Shown in pieces: positions 37,457-44,935 of a stretch of 64,000 nucleotides of DNA. The stretch comes from Streptomyces antioxidans. Lineage in GTDB: Bacteria; Actinomycetota; Actinomycetes; Streptomycetales; Streptomycetaceae. The notes beneath the pieces are model-generated. The model did no database searches, was not told where the DNA came from, and saw only the letters and a list, made by a program, of their open reading frames with translations. The stretch is taken from contig NZ_LAKD02000050.1 of NCBI RefSeq assembly GCF_000968685.2, positions 35,184 through 99,183 of the forward strand, in the 5' to 3' direction. The position numbers and the translations under genes were made by a program. Within the stretch, counting starts at the first letter, position 1. Each line of letters starts with the position of its first letter.

Positions 37457-39118
37457 ATGTCCGATATGGCACGCAACACCACAGACACCGTGCGCCGGAC
37501 TACCCTCTACAGGCTGATTGACACAGAACTCAATGAGGCCGCGCTACAGAGTGCACTCGTCGACTACTACGCAAACAGTCCAGATTTCACGCTCGAGCTC
37601 ACCCAGATAGAACAACTCCCCGCCATAACAGCATGGGGAATCATGGGGAAGAAGAACCAGGCAGACTGGTGCGCGACGTTCAAATCCCTTACTGGGAAGA
37701 ACGCAAAGGTATCCAATGTTGCCGCAGCAGGCGCGATTCTGATTGCTATCCCGGGAGGCCCCTATGCCATCACGTACGGAATGGGACACCTCCTGATCGA
37801 CCCTTCTAGAATCGACCCGGGTTTCGGCCTTTCGTTTTCCATACGATCAGTCGAGCCGGATTACATCCGACAGATTACCCGCAATATCATGGATAGCCGG
37901 GCAAGGGTGGACCGCAGTAGCGTTGCCGGAGGACAGTCAATCCGCGGATTCGGGATTGAGTATTACGGCGAGATAGTAAGTCGCCTAGCCGGAACCCTGG
38001 GTACGGTCTCCATGACCTTCAATAGGTCGAAGTCGCGCAAAGTAACTATTGCCGCCGCAGACTCTCTCAAAATTCCCCTCGGAACACGGCCAGCAGATCT
38101 AATTGGCGACCTCAAAGAAATAACAAGGGTCAGCGATACGGCTTCACCTGTCCCCGAGCTTGGCTTCATCGACCAGATAAGGGCATTGAAATCCAGCAAC
38201 AAGAAAGTGAGTGAACTAGAAGACAGACTGTCTGCCGCACTCGCCTCGAACGACGGAAGCCCACTAGCCCTCACACTGCCCGCCGAATGCGAGGAGCACG
38301 AGCACGCAGCTCACTCGTACCGTATCAAAATCGCGTCCGACCGATTCGAAGTTATTGAAGATCTGGACATTTCTGCTGTATTGGATCGACTTTCAAGGCT
38401 CAGCCCGAACAAAAAGCTCGAAGCCTTACGAGCGGGCTACATACAGATCTGCTCAGACGCATCGGGCCAGGAGAAGGCAAGCAGGCAGGTAAAGGCCCAT
38501 AAGTGGCTGGCCTTTGAAGCACCCCTCGATTCCGACCACTACTTTTATCATCAAGGGCGCTGGTTCGAGGTTGGCGACAACTACTTGAATTTTCTAAGGA
38601 ATCGACTAGACGAGGTGTTTGCACGTAAACCCTCAATCGCACTGACAAAATGGAAGAGTGAATGGCAGGACGAAGAGACGTACAACTTTGAGGCTGCCAA
38701 ATTGATCCCAGGGGCGGTTTGCCTGGACCGCAGAAGGATCCATACCAAGCTGCATCCGCACGGCATTGAGGGGTGCGACATAATCGGCCCACAGAACGAG
38801 CTGATTCACGTCAAGAGGGCCTCTAGCTCTGCTCCCCTCAGTCACCTATTCGCGCAAGGCTGGACGTCGATAGACGCACTCAGATCGGACCGAGAGGCCC
38901 GGAATAAGCTGCTCGAGAGGGTTCGCGAGCGAAGCCTAAAACATCCATACGACCCGGCCACCAAGCCCAAGAAACTCATCTACGGAATTGCCATTAAACG
39001 AGACGCCACGGTGTCGCGGGCAAATCTATTCACGTTTTCCCAGGTGGCTCTAATGCGAGCAATAAATGCTCTGGAAAATGCGGATGTTGACGTAGAAGTG
39101 GTCCCCATCCCTCAATAG
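37457..39118 (+). CDS. DUF6119 (TIGR04141-type) sporadically distributed protein, putative defence factor
   Basis: 553 residues. The N-terminal region (LYRLIDTELNEAALQSALVD) leads to TYGMGHLLIDPSRIDPGFGL (residues 107-126), the family hallmark. Near the C-terminus CDIIGPQNELIHVKRASSSA (about 440-459) and LSHLFAQGWTSID follow. The D...xxHVK arrangement resembles the core of PD-(D/E)xK-type nuclease folds; nuclease activity is my inference. Such proteins are scattered among mobile elements and are suspected in phage defence. The gene is visibly richer in A/T than its neighbours and uses many AAA, ATA and AAT codons, pointing to acquisition from another source. Codon 324 (38,426-38,428) is TTA. 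It lies at the attL end and is followed by a hairpin terminator. Confidence 0.8.
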   Translation: MSDMARNTTDTVRRTTLYRLIDTELNEAALQSALVDYYANSPDFTLELTQIEQLPAITAWGIMGKKNQADWCATFKSLTGKNAKVSNVAAAGAILIAIPGGPYAITYGMGHLLIDPSRIDPGFGLSFSIRSVEPDYIRQITRNIMDSRARVDRSSVAGGQSIRGFGIEYYGEIVSRLAGTLGTVSMTFNRSKSRKVTIAAADSLKIPLGTRPADLIGDLKEITRVSDTASPVPELGFIDQIRALKSSNKKVSELEDRLSAALASNDGSPLALTLPAECEEHEHAAHSYRIKIASDRFEVIEDLDISAVLDRLSRLSPNKKLEALRAGYIQICSDASGQEKASRQVKAHKWLAFEAPLDSDHYFYHQGRWFEVGDNYLNFLRNRLDEVFARKPSIALTKWKSEWQDEETYNFEAAKLIPGAVCLDRRRIHTKLHPHGIEGCDIIGPQNELIHVKRASSSAPLSHLFAQGWTSIDALRSDREARNKLLERVRERSLKHPYDPATKPKKLIYGIAIKRDATVSRANLFTFSQVALMRAINALENADVDVEVVPIPQ

Positions 39119-39131
39119 GCGCCGTGACACA

Positions 39132-39160
39132 GGGGACCGGGACAGACTGTCCGGGTCCCC
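39132..39160. terminator. Hairpin terminator after the DUF6119 gene
   Basis: GGGGACCGGGACA pairs with TGTCCGGGTCCCC (12 of 13) around a 3-base loop. Its core is almost the same as that of the hairpin at 41,098-41,140, differing mainly in the loop. Confidence 0.7.
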
Positions 39161-39276
39161 GCCTCCCGATCTGCTCATGCTGGATCCACATCGAACGACA
39201 GAGCAGAGCGCCTGTCCGTCCCCTTGGGCGGATCGGTACCGTGAGGGAAGCCTTAGACGCCAGGAGGCAGCACGCA

Positions 39277-40512
39277 ATGCGTGGTCTTGGAGATCACCTC
39301 AGCATCGGGGAACGGATCGCCTTCTACCGCAACCGCCGCGGCTACACCCAGGAGGTCCTGGCCGGGCTGGTGGGCCACAGCACCGACTGGCTGGCCAAGG
39401 TGGAACGGGGTCGCCGGAAGCCGCCTCGCATCGACAAGCTTGCCGAGCTAGCGCGCGTCCTGCGGGTGCCGCTCGGAGACCTGATCGGACAGACTTCGCT
39501 GCTGGAGGACGAGAAGCAGCAGGACGACGTCCCCGCCGTGCGTGACGCGCTCATGAGCCCGCGTCGCCTTTCTCGGCTGCTCTTCGGACCGGAAGCCGAG
39601 GCACAACTACCGGTGCCGGGGCCGGTCGTCTCGATCGTGGAGCAGCGCTGGAACGACTACCAGACCGGCCACCTCGGCAAGGTGGTGGCCGCGCTCCCCG
39701 GTCTTCTTCAAACGGCCCAGGAGCTGGAGGACCGGGCCGCGCGCTCACCGGAAGAGCGGCGCGACTGCTGGGCGGTCTCCGCCCGCACTCACCATCTCGC
39801 CGCGACGACGCTCGCGAAGATCGGCGAATCCGATATCTCGTGGCTCGCAGCCGAGCGGGCCATGCGGGCAGCGGACGAGTCGGGTGATCCCCTTGTGCTG
39901 GCGTCGGCGGCCCGCTCGGGGACGCATGCGCTGTTGGCCAACGGCCGATACGACGACGCCATGGAGCTCGGCGAGACCACGGCGGTGTGGCTGTCGTCAC
40001 GCATAGAGGAGGACGACCCGGCCGCGCTGAGTCTGCTGGGGATGATCCACCTGCGTGCAGCCATCGCGGCAGCGCGGCACCAGGACCGAGCGACCGCGAC
40101 GAACCTGCTCGGCCGGGCCGAGACTCTGGCCAACCGGTTGGGCTCGGATGAGAACCACTGGCAGACCAGCTTCGGGCCGACGAACGTCGTACTGCACAGG
40201 CTGTCGGCGGAACTGGACCTTGAGAACGTCTCCTACGTCGTCGAGCGCGGAAACATCGATGTGGACCACATGCCGCCGGAACGTGGCGTGTCCCACCGCA
40301 TCGACTTCGCCCGCGCGCTCACTCTGGCGGGCAAGGGGGACGACGCCTTCGCCGAGCTGCGGACCGCCGAAGGTACGTCGCCGCAGCTTGTGCGCAACAA
40401 TCCTCGTGTGCGGGAGACGCTGCGAGACCTGATCAAACAGGCCCCGGTCACAGGGGGTACTCGCTCGTCCGAGCTGTTCGCGATGGCCCAGCGATGCAAG
40501 GCGGTGCAGTGA
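39277..40512 (+). CDS. XRE-family regulator with TPR-like domain
   Basis: 411 residues. The ATG is chosen because AGGAGG lies 9 bases upstream; a longer frame would cross the preceding terminator. The helix-turn-helix covers about residues 8-65 (GERIAFYRNRRGYTQEVLAG, WLAKVERGRRKPP). It is followed by a helical repeat region (SWLAAERAMRAADESGDPLV, ATNLLGRAETLANRLGSDE) resembling tetratricopeptides. The flavoprotein gene downstream starts inside its stop codon, so the two are co-translated. It presumably controls this cassette or element functions. Confidence 0.87.
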   Translation: MRGLGDHLSIGERIAFYRNRRGYTQEVLAGLVGHSTDWLAKVERGRRKPPRIDKLAELARVLRVPLGDLIGQTSLLEDEKQQDDVPAVRDALMSPRRLSRLLFGPEAEAQLPVPGPVVSIVEQRWNDYQTGHLGKVVAALPGLLQTAQELEDRAARSPEERRDCWAVSARTHHLAATTLAKIGESDISWLAAERAMRAADESGDPLVLASAARSGTHALLANGRYDDAMELGETTAVWLSSRIEEDDPAALSLLGMIHLRAAIAAARHQDRATATNLLGRAETLANRLGSDENHWQTSFGPTNVVLHRLSAELDLENVSYVVERGNIDVDHMPPERGVSHRIDFARALTLAGKGDDAFAELRTAEGTSPQLVRNNPRVRETLRDLIKQAPVTGGTRSSELFAMAQRCKAVQ

Positions 40513-41072
40513 GTACGGAAGGACGCGGAGTCCTCGGAGTCGTCGGCACGGGTGCTGGCGGGGTGGAGGCGCTGCGTACGGGGCTGGTCGAGCCCGCGCT
40601 GGCGCGCGGCTGGCAGGTGGCCGTGACACTGACCCCGACCGCGGGTGAGTGGCTACGGGCCATCGGCGAAGTCGAGCGGCTGGAGAAGGTGACAGGCCTC
40701 CCCGTTCGAGACGCCCCCCGGCTGCCGGGCGAGGCGCGGCCGCATCCACAGGTGGACTGTTACGTCGTGGCCCCGGCGAGCGCGAACACCATCGCCAAGC
40801 TGGCGACCGGGGTCACCGACAACCAGGCGCTCACGCAGGTCTGCGAGGCGATCGGCACCATTGGCCTACCGGTCGTCGTCTTCCCCCGTGTCAACGCGGC
40901 GCACGCCCGGCATCCCGCCTGGCGGGGGCACCTCGCTGCCCTTCGCGAGGCAGACGTACGGCTTGTGTACGGACCGGACGTCTGGCCGTTGTACGAGCCG
41001 CGTGAGGCGCCGTCCGGCCGTGACCTGCCCTGGACGGCTGTGCTGGACGCGGTGAACGAGACCGCTACCTGA
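40509..41072 (+). CDS. Flavoprotein of the phosphopantothenoylcysteine decarboxylase-like (HFCD) family
   Basis: 187 residues from a GTG overlapping the previous stop (GTGA). The HFCD fold is visible: GVVGTGAGGVEALRTGLVEP at the flavin phosphate site, VDCYVVAPASANTIAKLATG with the PASANT motif, and PVVVFPRVNAAHARHPAW. Members bind FMN and decarboxylate cysteine-containing substrates; free-standing copies next to XRE regulators are frequent in streptomycete mobile DNA and their substrate is unknown. The catalytic histidine position of CoaC is not clearly preserved. A strong terminator follows. Confidence 0.83.
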   Translation: MSTEGRGVLGVVGTGAGGVEALRTGLVEPALARGWQVAVTLTPTAGEWLRAIGEVERLEKVTGLPVRDAPRLPGEARPHPQVDCYVVAPASANTIAKLATGVTDNQALTQVCEAIGTIGLPVVVFPRVNAAHARHPAWRGHLAALREADVRLVYGPDVWPLYEPREAPSGRDLPWTAVLDAVNETAT

Positions 41073-41097
41073 GGGCTCGTCAACCCGTCTGACCTGC

Positions 41098-41140
41098 AAC
41101 GAAAGAGGACCCGGACAGTCTGTCCGGGTCCTCTTTCGTT
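41098..41140. terminator. Strong hairpin terminator after the flavoprotein gene
   Basis: Perfect 20-bp stem (AACGAAAGAGGACCCGGACA with its complement) and a 3-base loop. The central part repeats that of the hairpin at 39,132-39,160. Confidence 0.85.
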
Positions 41141-41161
41141 GGCGCCCGCATGCTCATTGGC

Positions 41162-41383
41162 ATGTCAGGGAGCAACGAACACCGCACCACTGAACTGGGC
41201 ATATCGGCCGCCGAATTCGCCTTGCTCAAGGCGAGTCTGCGCACGGCGCGAGCGACAGCGGAGAACCTGCTGAGCCGCGCCAACACGCTCATTGAGCGGG
41301 CGGAGCTCCGTTGCCCTCGACAAGCCGCTCCAGGCGGTCGAGCCGATCACCAAGCTGTCGGAGGGTGTCGTGAATCGTGCTGA
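41162..41383 (+). CDS. Possible small protein converging with gntR
   Basis: Up to 73 residues, starting MSGSNEHRTTELGISAAEFA and helical up to LIERAE. The remaining part overlaps the 3' end of gntR on the other strand by 95 bp and loses character, so the gene may have been cut by recombination with the true end lost. No ribosome site of note. Could be spurious. Confidence 0.35.
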   Translation: MSGSNEHRTTELGISAAEFALLKASLRTARATAENLLSRANTLIERAELRCPRQAAPGGRADHQAVGGCRESC

Positions 41384-41675
41384 GTTCCGACGCCAACGCG
41401 GTGAACGCGGGGCTGCTGCCGGATTCGGTGCCGAGGGGCACAGCAGGATCGCGGACGAACGTTCCGCGCCCCTGCTGGGTGATGACCAGCCCCTCAGACC
41501 GGAGCTGTCCATAAGCACTCTGCACGGTCATGAGCTGGACGCCGAGCTGCTTCGCGAGCCCGCGGGCTGCTGGCAGCCGGTCCCCCGGCCCGTAGGTCTC
41601 GTTCGCGATGTCCGCTCGGAACCTCGCGGCGATCTCCTTGGCCGTCGGCTTGGGCGCATCAGGGCTTAGCTCCAT
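41289..41675 (-). CDS. GntR-family repressor of the element
   Basis: 128 residues, with an N-terminal winged helix-turn-helix (AKEIAARFRADIANETYGPG, LGVQLMTVQSAYGQLRSEGL, GRGTFVRDP) and a short C-terminal helical tail (TLRQLGDRLDRLERLV) likely for dimerisation, so it belongs to the small-domain GntR type. pSAM2-type elements use a GntR protein, KorSA, to keep replication and transfer genes silent; this is the likely counterpart. It is the only recognised gene of the element on the minus strand and starts next to palindromic operators. Confidence 0.87.
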   Translation of the reverse strand: MELSPDAPKPTAKEIAARFRADIANETYGPGDRLPAARGLAKQLGVQLMTVQSAYGQLRSEGLVITQQGRGTFVRDPAVPLGTESGSSPAFTALASELSTIHDTLRQLGDRLDRLERLVEGNGAPPAQ

Positions 41676-41690
41676 GTCACGAGCGTAGCT

Positions 41691-41755
41691 GTCCTAGGTC
41701 AATCCAAGATCCGTGGACCGGCTTGACTTTCAGATTGACCTAGGTCAATCTGAAA
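41691..41755. promoter_or_regulatory. GntR operator pair
   Basis: A perfect 28-bp palindrome at 41,728-41,755 is centred on GATTGACCTAGGTCAATC. A partial second copy, GTCCTAGGTCAATCC, lies at 41,691-41,705 just upstream of the gntR start. The repressor probably shuts off its own promoter and the rightward promoter of the transfer genes. Confidence 0.8.
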
Positions 41756-42270
41756 TCACTTCGCGACGGCCCAGCGAGACGGGCCGGAAGTGCCTGTTTG
41801 ACCTGTTCAACAACTCAACAGCGTGATCCACCACAGCGTGACGGCCGTGACCACACCGGCCGAGGTGAGTGGAGACCAGTCGGTCGAGACCGGGCCCGGC
41901 GACAACCGGAGCCCCACACCCCGTGCAGGGGGACACGCCACCGACTCAAAAGAACGGATCTGCTTAAGGGAACAAACGCCGCGCCAAGAACCCGAGTTGC
42001 GAACTCCTCGGGCGAGCGGGATGAGGCACAGATCCAGAGCCGCGTACGACGGGCACATCGCCTCCCGGAAAAGGCGATCACACGCGATGGAAGAGATCAC
42101 GTACCTCGTACCACGTCTTGAGCACCAGTGCTCACAGTCCCCGACAACAGCACGTCAGTGCCGGTTTGCCGGGTGGCTGTGGCCACTCGTGAGACGAGAG
42201 GTCAAAACAGATGCGGCCCCCGGGTGGCACCCCGAGGACCGCGTACAGGCACCTGAATGAGAGGCAACCT
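41756..42270. other. Leader region of the transfer operon, no confident gene
   Basis: About 500 bp between the operators and the first mini-gene. Open frames on both strands exist but show no domain, no ribosome site and shifting composition. It may hold the main rightward promoter and a long leader transcript. Confidence 0.45.
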
Positions 42271-42375
42271 GTGATCACCAGCATGGCATGCGGCTTACTC
42301 GCCGCGAACCCCGGTGACAGCGATCCGGATATGGACGAGGCGCTGCGGCGTGTCCGGTCCGGGGGTGAGCGCTGA
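42271..42375 (+). CDS. Mini-protein of 34 residues, first of three coupled genes
   Basis: GTG start with GAGAGG upstream; MITSMACGLLAANPGDSDPD, ending in DEALRRVRSGGER. Codon 9 is TTA (42,295-42,297). Its TGA overlaps the next ATG (TGATG). Function unknown. Confidence 0.5.
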   Translation: MITSMACGLLAANPGDSDPDMDEALRRVRSGGER

Positions 42376-42494
42376 TGGCAGCGTGCGGCTCCTGTGGTGG
42401 CGCTGGCGGTCGGACCGAGGACACCTCGGAAGGCGGGGTCACCCGCCAGACCTGGCGGACCTGCGGTTCCTGTGGCGGAAGCGGGGTCAAGTGA
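42375..42494 (+). CDS. Mini zinc-knuckle protein, 39 residues
   Basis: MAACGSCGGAGGRTEDTSEG, then CGSCGGSGVK at the end. Two CxxCxGxG knuckles, the DnaJ-type zinc motif, around a Trp-containing loop. Its stop overlaps the next ATG. It most likely binds one zinc ion and may contact nucleic acid or a partner protein. Confidence 0.7.
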   Translation: MAACGSCGGAGGRTEDTSEGGVTRQTWRTCGSCGGSGVK

Positions 42495-42616
42495 TGGATA
42501 TCCCGATCCGCTGCACCACGTGCAACGGCACCGGTGAAGGCCAGTGGGTCATCACCGGCAACGGTTCGCAGACCCGCCAGCCCTGCGGCTCCTGCGGCGG
42601 TAGCGGACAGCGATAG
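42494..42616 (+). CDS. Mini zinc-knuckle protein, 40 residues
   Basis: Starts MDIPIRCTTCNGTGEGQWVI and ends PCGSCGGSGQR, again two CxxCxGxG knuckles with the loop GQWVITGNGSQTRQ. Clearly a relative of the preceding mini-gene; the two are translationally coupled (TGATG). A hairpin of the conserved-loop family follows 31 bp after the stop. Confidence 0.72.
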   Translation: MDIPIRCTTCNGTGEGQWVITGNGSQTRQPCGSCGGSGQR

Positions 42617-42647
42617 AACGCCGCTCGCGAAATTTTTCGCCCTGCTC

Positions 42648-42692
42648 GCCGGGGCGGCGGCCTCCGACCAAAGGGCAGCCCGCCGCCCCGGC
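42648..42692. repeat. Conserved-loop hairpin, copy 1
   Basis: GCCGGGGCGGCGG and its complement form a 13-bp perfect stem around CCTCCGACCAAAGGGCAGC. It precedes the DUF4097 gene by 42 bp. Confidence 0.8.
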
Positions 42693-42734
42693 CCCCTTGC
42701 TCCCTCCCTTCGTCTCTTTCCAAGGAGTTCCGGC

Positions 42735-43508
42735 ATGACGGAACGCACGTTTCAGATGGCCCTGCCCGGTCCGGTGGTGCTGGGCCTGCACCTGCCGATG
42801 GGCAGCGTTGACGCCCAGGTCATCGACAGCCTCACCGCCGCCTCGGTCATCCTGAGCACCCAGGACAGCACCGGCCCGGCCGCCGACGCCATCCACCGGG
42901 CCCACGCCCGCCAGGACGGCCAGACGATGGCCGTCGAAGTCCCGGAGATCCCCGGCAACGTGATGACGCAGACCATCCGGGGCAACCGGACCGTGCAGCA
43001 CATGAGCGTGGTCAGCGGGTCCATGACCGGTGTGACCATCGTCAACGGCCGCGTCTTCCACGGCGGCGGCATCCAGGGCCCGGTGGTGAGCGAGATCCGC
43101 GCCCGGGTGCTCCTGCCGTCGCATTCCTCGCTCGCGGTGGTTTCCCAGTCCGCCGACGCCGTAGTCAACGGCTACCTGGACCGGATGGAGTTCCGTTCCG
43201 TCTCCGGTGATCTGCGGCTCAACGGCGCCTGCGAGCTGCGGGCGCAGACCACCTCCGGTGACCTGGACATCGTCCGCGTCACCGATCGGCTCAGCGCCCG
43301 CACGGTCTCCGGGGACATTTCCGTGGACCTCTACAGCGGCGATGACGCGGACCTGAACACCACCTCCGGCGACGTCGTGGCCCGAGTCGCGGATTCCGCC
43401 TCCGGCTTCCTGCGGGCCGAGACCGTCTCCGGTGACATCCGCGTTGGCGGCAGCCGCAACCTGCGCGTCAGCGCGCACAGCGTCAGCGGCGACGTCTACA
43501 CCCGCTGA
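42735..43508 (+). CDS. DUF4097-type beta-solenoid protein
   Basis: 257 residues with AAGGAG before the ATG. The C-terminal half has six repeats of an SGD unit (SVSGDLRL, TTSGDLDI, TVSGDISV, TTSGDVVA, TVSGDIRV, SVSGDVYT) spaced about 18-20 residues, forming stacked beta-strands as in DUF4097 putative adhesins. No signal peptide, so probably cytoplasmic. Such genes recur in streptomycete integrative elements; function unknown. Confidence 0.8.
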   Translation: MTERTFQMALPGPVVLGLHLPMGSVDAQVIDSLTAASVILSTQDSTGPAADAIHRAHARQDGQTMAVEVPEIPGNVMTQTIRGNRTVQHMSVVSGSMTGVTIVNGRVFHGGGIQGPVVSEIRARVLLPSHSSLAVVSQSADAVVNGYLDRMEFRSVSGDLRLNGACELRAQTTSGDLDIVRVTDRLSARTVSGDISVDLYSGDDADLNTTSGDVVARVADSASGFLRAETVSGDIRVGGSRNLRVSAHSVSGDVYTR

Positions 43509-43526
43509 CCCCCCTTTGCCCCCATC

Positions 43527-43570
43527 GCCGGGGCGGCGGCCTCCGACCAACGACAGCCCGCCGCCCCGGT
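43527..43570. repeat. Conserved-loop hairpin, copy 2
   Basis: GCCGGGGCGGCGG stem with loop CCTCCGACCAACGACAGC, followed by CTCCCCTGCCCATCC, which also follows copy 3. It precedes the gene at 43,606. Confidence 0.8.
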
Positions 43571-43605
43571 CTCCCCTGCCCATCCGATGACTTCGGAGCT
43601 TCCCC

Positions 43606-43911
43606 ATGAAGAGCTTCATCGGCCACCACGAGGTGGCCACGGACGCCGACTACCTTGAACTCGCCCTCGGCACCCCACTTGAGCTGTGGCTCGGCGAGGA
43701 GGGAGAGAGCGCCGAGGAGCGCGCGGCCCGCCTCGACGCGGCCCGTGACATCCTCGCCGACGACCCCGAACTGGTCGACAGCGTCAGCCGGATCGCCGCC
43801 GAGGCCATCGAGGCCCACGCCCCCACGCTGTTCCCCAGCATCGGCCGCCTCCCCCGCCCGGCTCGCAACACCAGCCGGACCGCGACCGCGCCGAAGGCGG
43901 TGGCAGCGTGA
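43606..43911 (+). CDS. Small acidic protein of unknown function
   Basis: 101 residues, starting MKSFIGHHEVATDADYLELA, rich in Glu/Asp/Ala in the middle (EEGESAEERAARLDAARDIL), with a basic C-terminal tail. It is the first gene of a chain in which every start overlaps the preceding stop. No known domain. Confidence 0.7.
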   Translation: MKSFIGHHEVATDADYLELALGTPLELWLGEEGESAEERAARLDAARDILADDPELVDSVSRIAAEAIEAHAPTLFPSIGRLPRPARNTSRTATAPKAVAA

Positions 43912-44279
43912 GCGCGACCAACACCGCAGCCGCGCAATCGCCGCTGGAGATGATCGCCGCTGATGAGCGGGCCCTGCGGCGTACCGGCGAGGTGGCTCGG
44001 GAGCTGGTGACTCAGCATGCCGACCTGCCGTTGAAGGAGGCGCGTTTGCGGTACGGCGGTGAGATCCGCCTCAACGTCCCCACCGCTGAGGACGTGAGGG
44101 CGTGGGCGGCCCGTCTGGACGCCGACATCACTGAACACACCAATGACCCCGGACACGGCACCTACCAGCACACCGACGTCGACACGGTGATCGATGGCAT
44201 CCGGGTGCATGTCTGGCACTGCCGGATTCTCTCCGAGGCCGAGGCCGCCGCCTGGCGGGAGAACAGGGGCCGGTCATGA
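43908..44279 (+). CDS. Small protein of unknown function in the transfer operon
   Basis: 123 residues from a GTG overlapping the previous stop (GTGA). It ends with a region TVIDGIRVHVWHCRILSEAE, a small alpha-beta-type fold. No catalytic motif recognised. Coupled to the GGDEF gene downstream by an ATGA overlap, so it could be that enzyme's partner. Confidence 0.7.
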   Translation: MSATNTAAAQSPLEMIAADERALRRTGEVARELVTQHADLPLKEARLRYGGEIRLNVPTAEDVRAWAARLDADITEHTNDPGHGTYQHTDVDTVIDGIRVHVWHCRILSEAEAAAWRENRGRS

Positions 44280-44935
44280 GTCACACCCTCACCGCCCTGT
44301 CCGCCGCCGCCCCTTTGGCCGCCGGGTGGGCCGTTCACGGGCTGTGGCAGCACCGCCTGATCGACCGCGCCGAACGTGACGCCCTGACCGGCCTGCCGCG
44401 ACGGGCCGCGTTCGAGAAGAGCGCCGCCCGGATACTCCGCAGGCCCCGGCGGGACGTGGTGGCGACCCTGGTGATTGATCTGGATGGCTTCAAGCAGGTC
44501 AACGACGTCCACGGGCACGCGGCTGGCGACACCGCGATCTGCGAGACCGGTCGGCGCCTGGCCGAGTGGGCCGAGCCCCTGGGCACCGTGGCACGGCTGG
44601 GCGGGGACGAGTTCGCCGCCGCGATCCGCTGTGCGGACGTCGAGACACTGCGCGGAGAGCTGACCCACCTGCATCAGTGGCTGTGCTCCACGGTCACCTA
44701 CGAGGGGCTGCCGCTGCCCCTGGGTGCCTCCATCGGCGCCTACCTCCACGTCCCCGGCCCGGCTGTCGATCTGTCGGCGGCGCTGCGGGTGGCGGATGAG
44801 GTGATGTACGGGGTCAAGCAGACCGGTGGCGGCTGGTCCCTCACCCACACCCTCACCCCCGCCTACCGCACCACCAACGGCCGCCGCGACGGCCGCCGTG
44901 GCACCGACCTCGACGCCGAGGGAGGTGCGAGGTGA
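44276..44935 (+). CDS. Diguanylate cyclase (GGDEF domain)
   Basis: 219 residues. A short hydrophobic N-terminus (LTALSAAAPLAAGWAVHGLW) probably anchors it at the membrane and is followed directly by a GGDEF domain (RDALTGLPRRAAFEKSAARI, VIDLDGFKQVNDVHGHAAGD). The active-site GGDEF is intact at residues 109-113, and the metal-binding Asp is present in DLDGF. The inhibitory RxxD site is absent, so there should be no product feedback. It should make c-di-GMP, which in Streptomyces acts through BldD on development. It overlaps by 4 bp the gene for a Pycsar-effector-type membrane protein. Confidence 0.88.
   Translation: MSHTLTALSAAAPLAAGWAVHGLWQHRLIDRAERDALTGLPRRAAFEKSAARILRRPRRDVVATLVIDLDGFKQVNDVHGHAAGDTAICETGRRLAEWAEPLGTVARLGGDEFAAAIRCADVETLRGELTHLHQWLCSTVTYEGLPLPLGASIGAYLHVPGPAVDLSAALRVADEVMYGVKQTGGGWSLTHTLTPAYRTTNGRRDGRRGTDLDAEGGAR

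Noticed and set aside
41823..42260. Plus-strand frame of 145 codons before the mini-genes
   Set aside because: No ribosome site, no domain, uneven composition; kept as a leader region. A short gene at its 3' half cannot be fully excluded.
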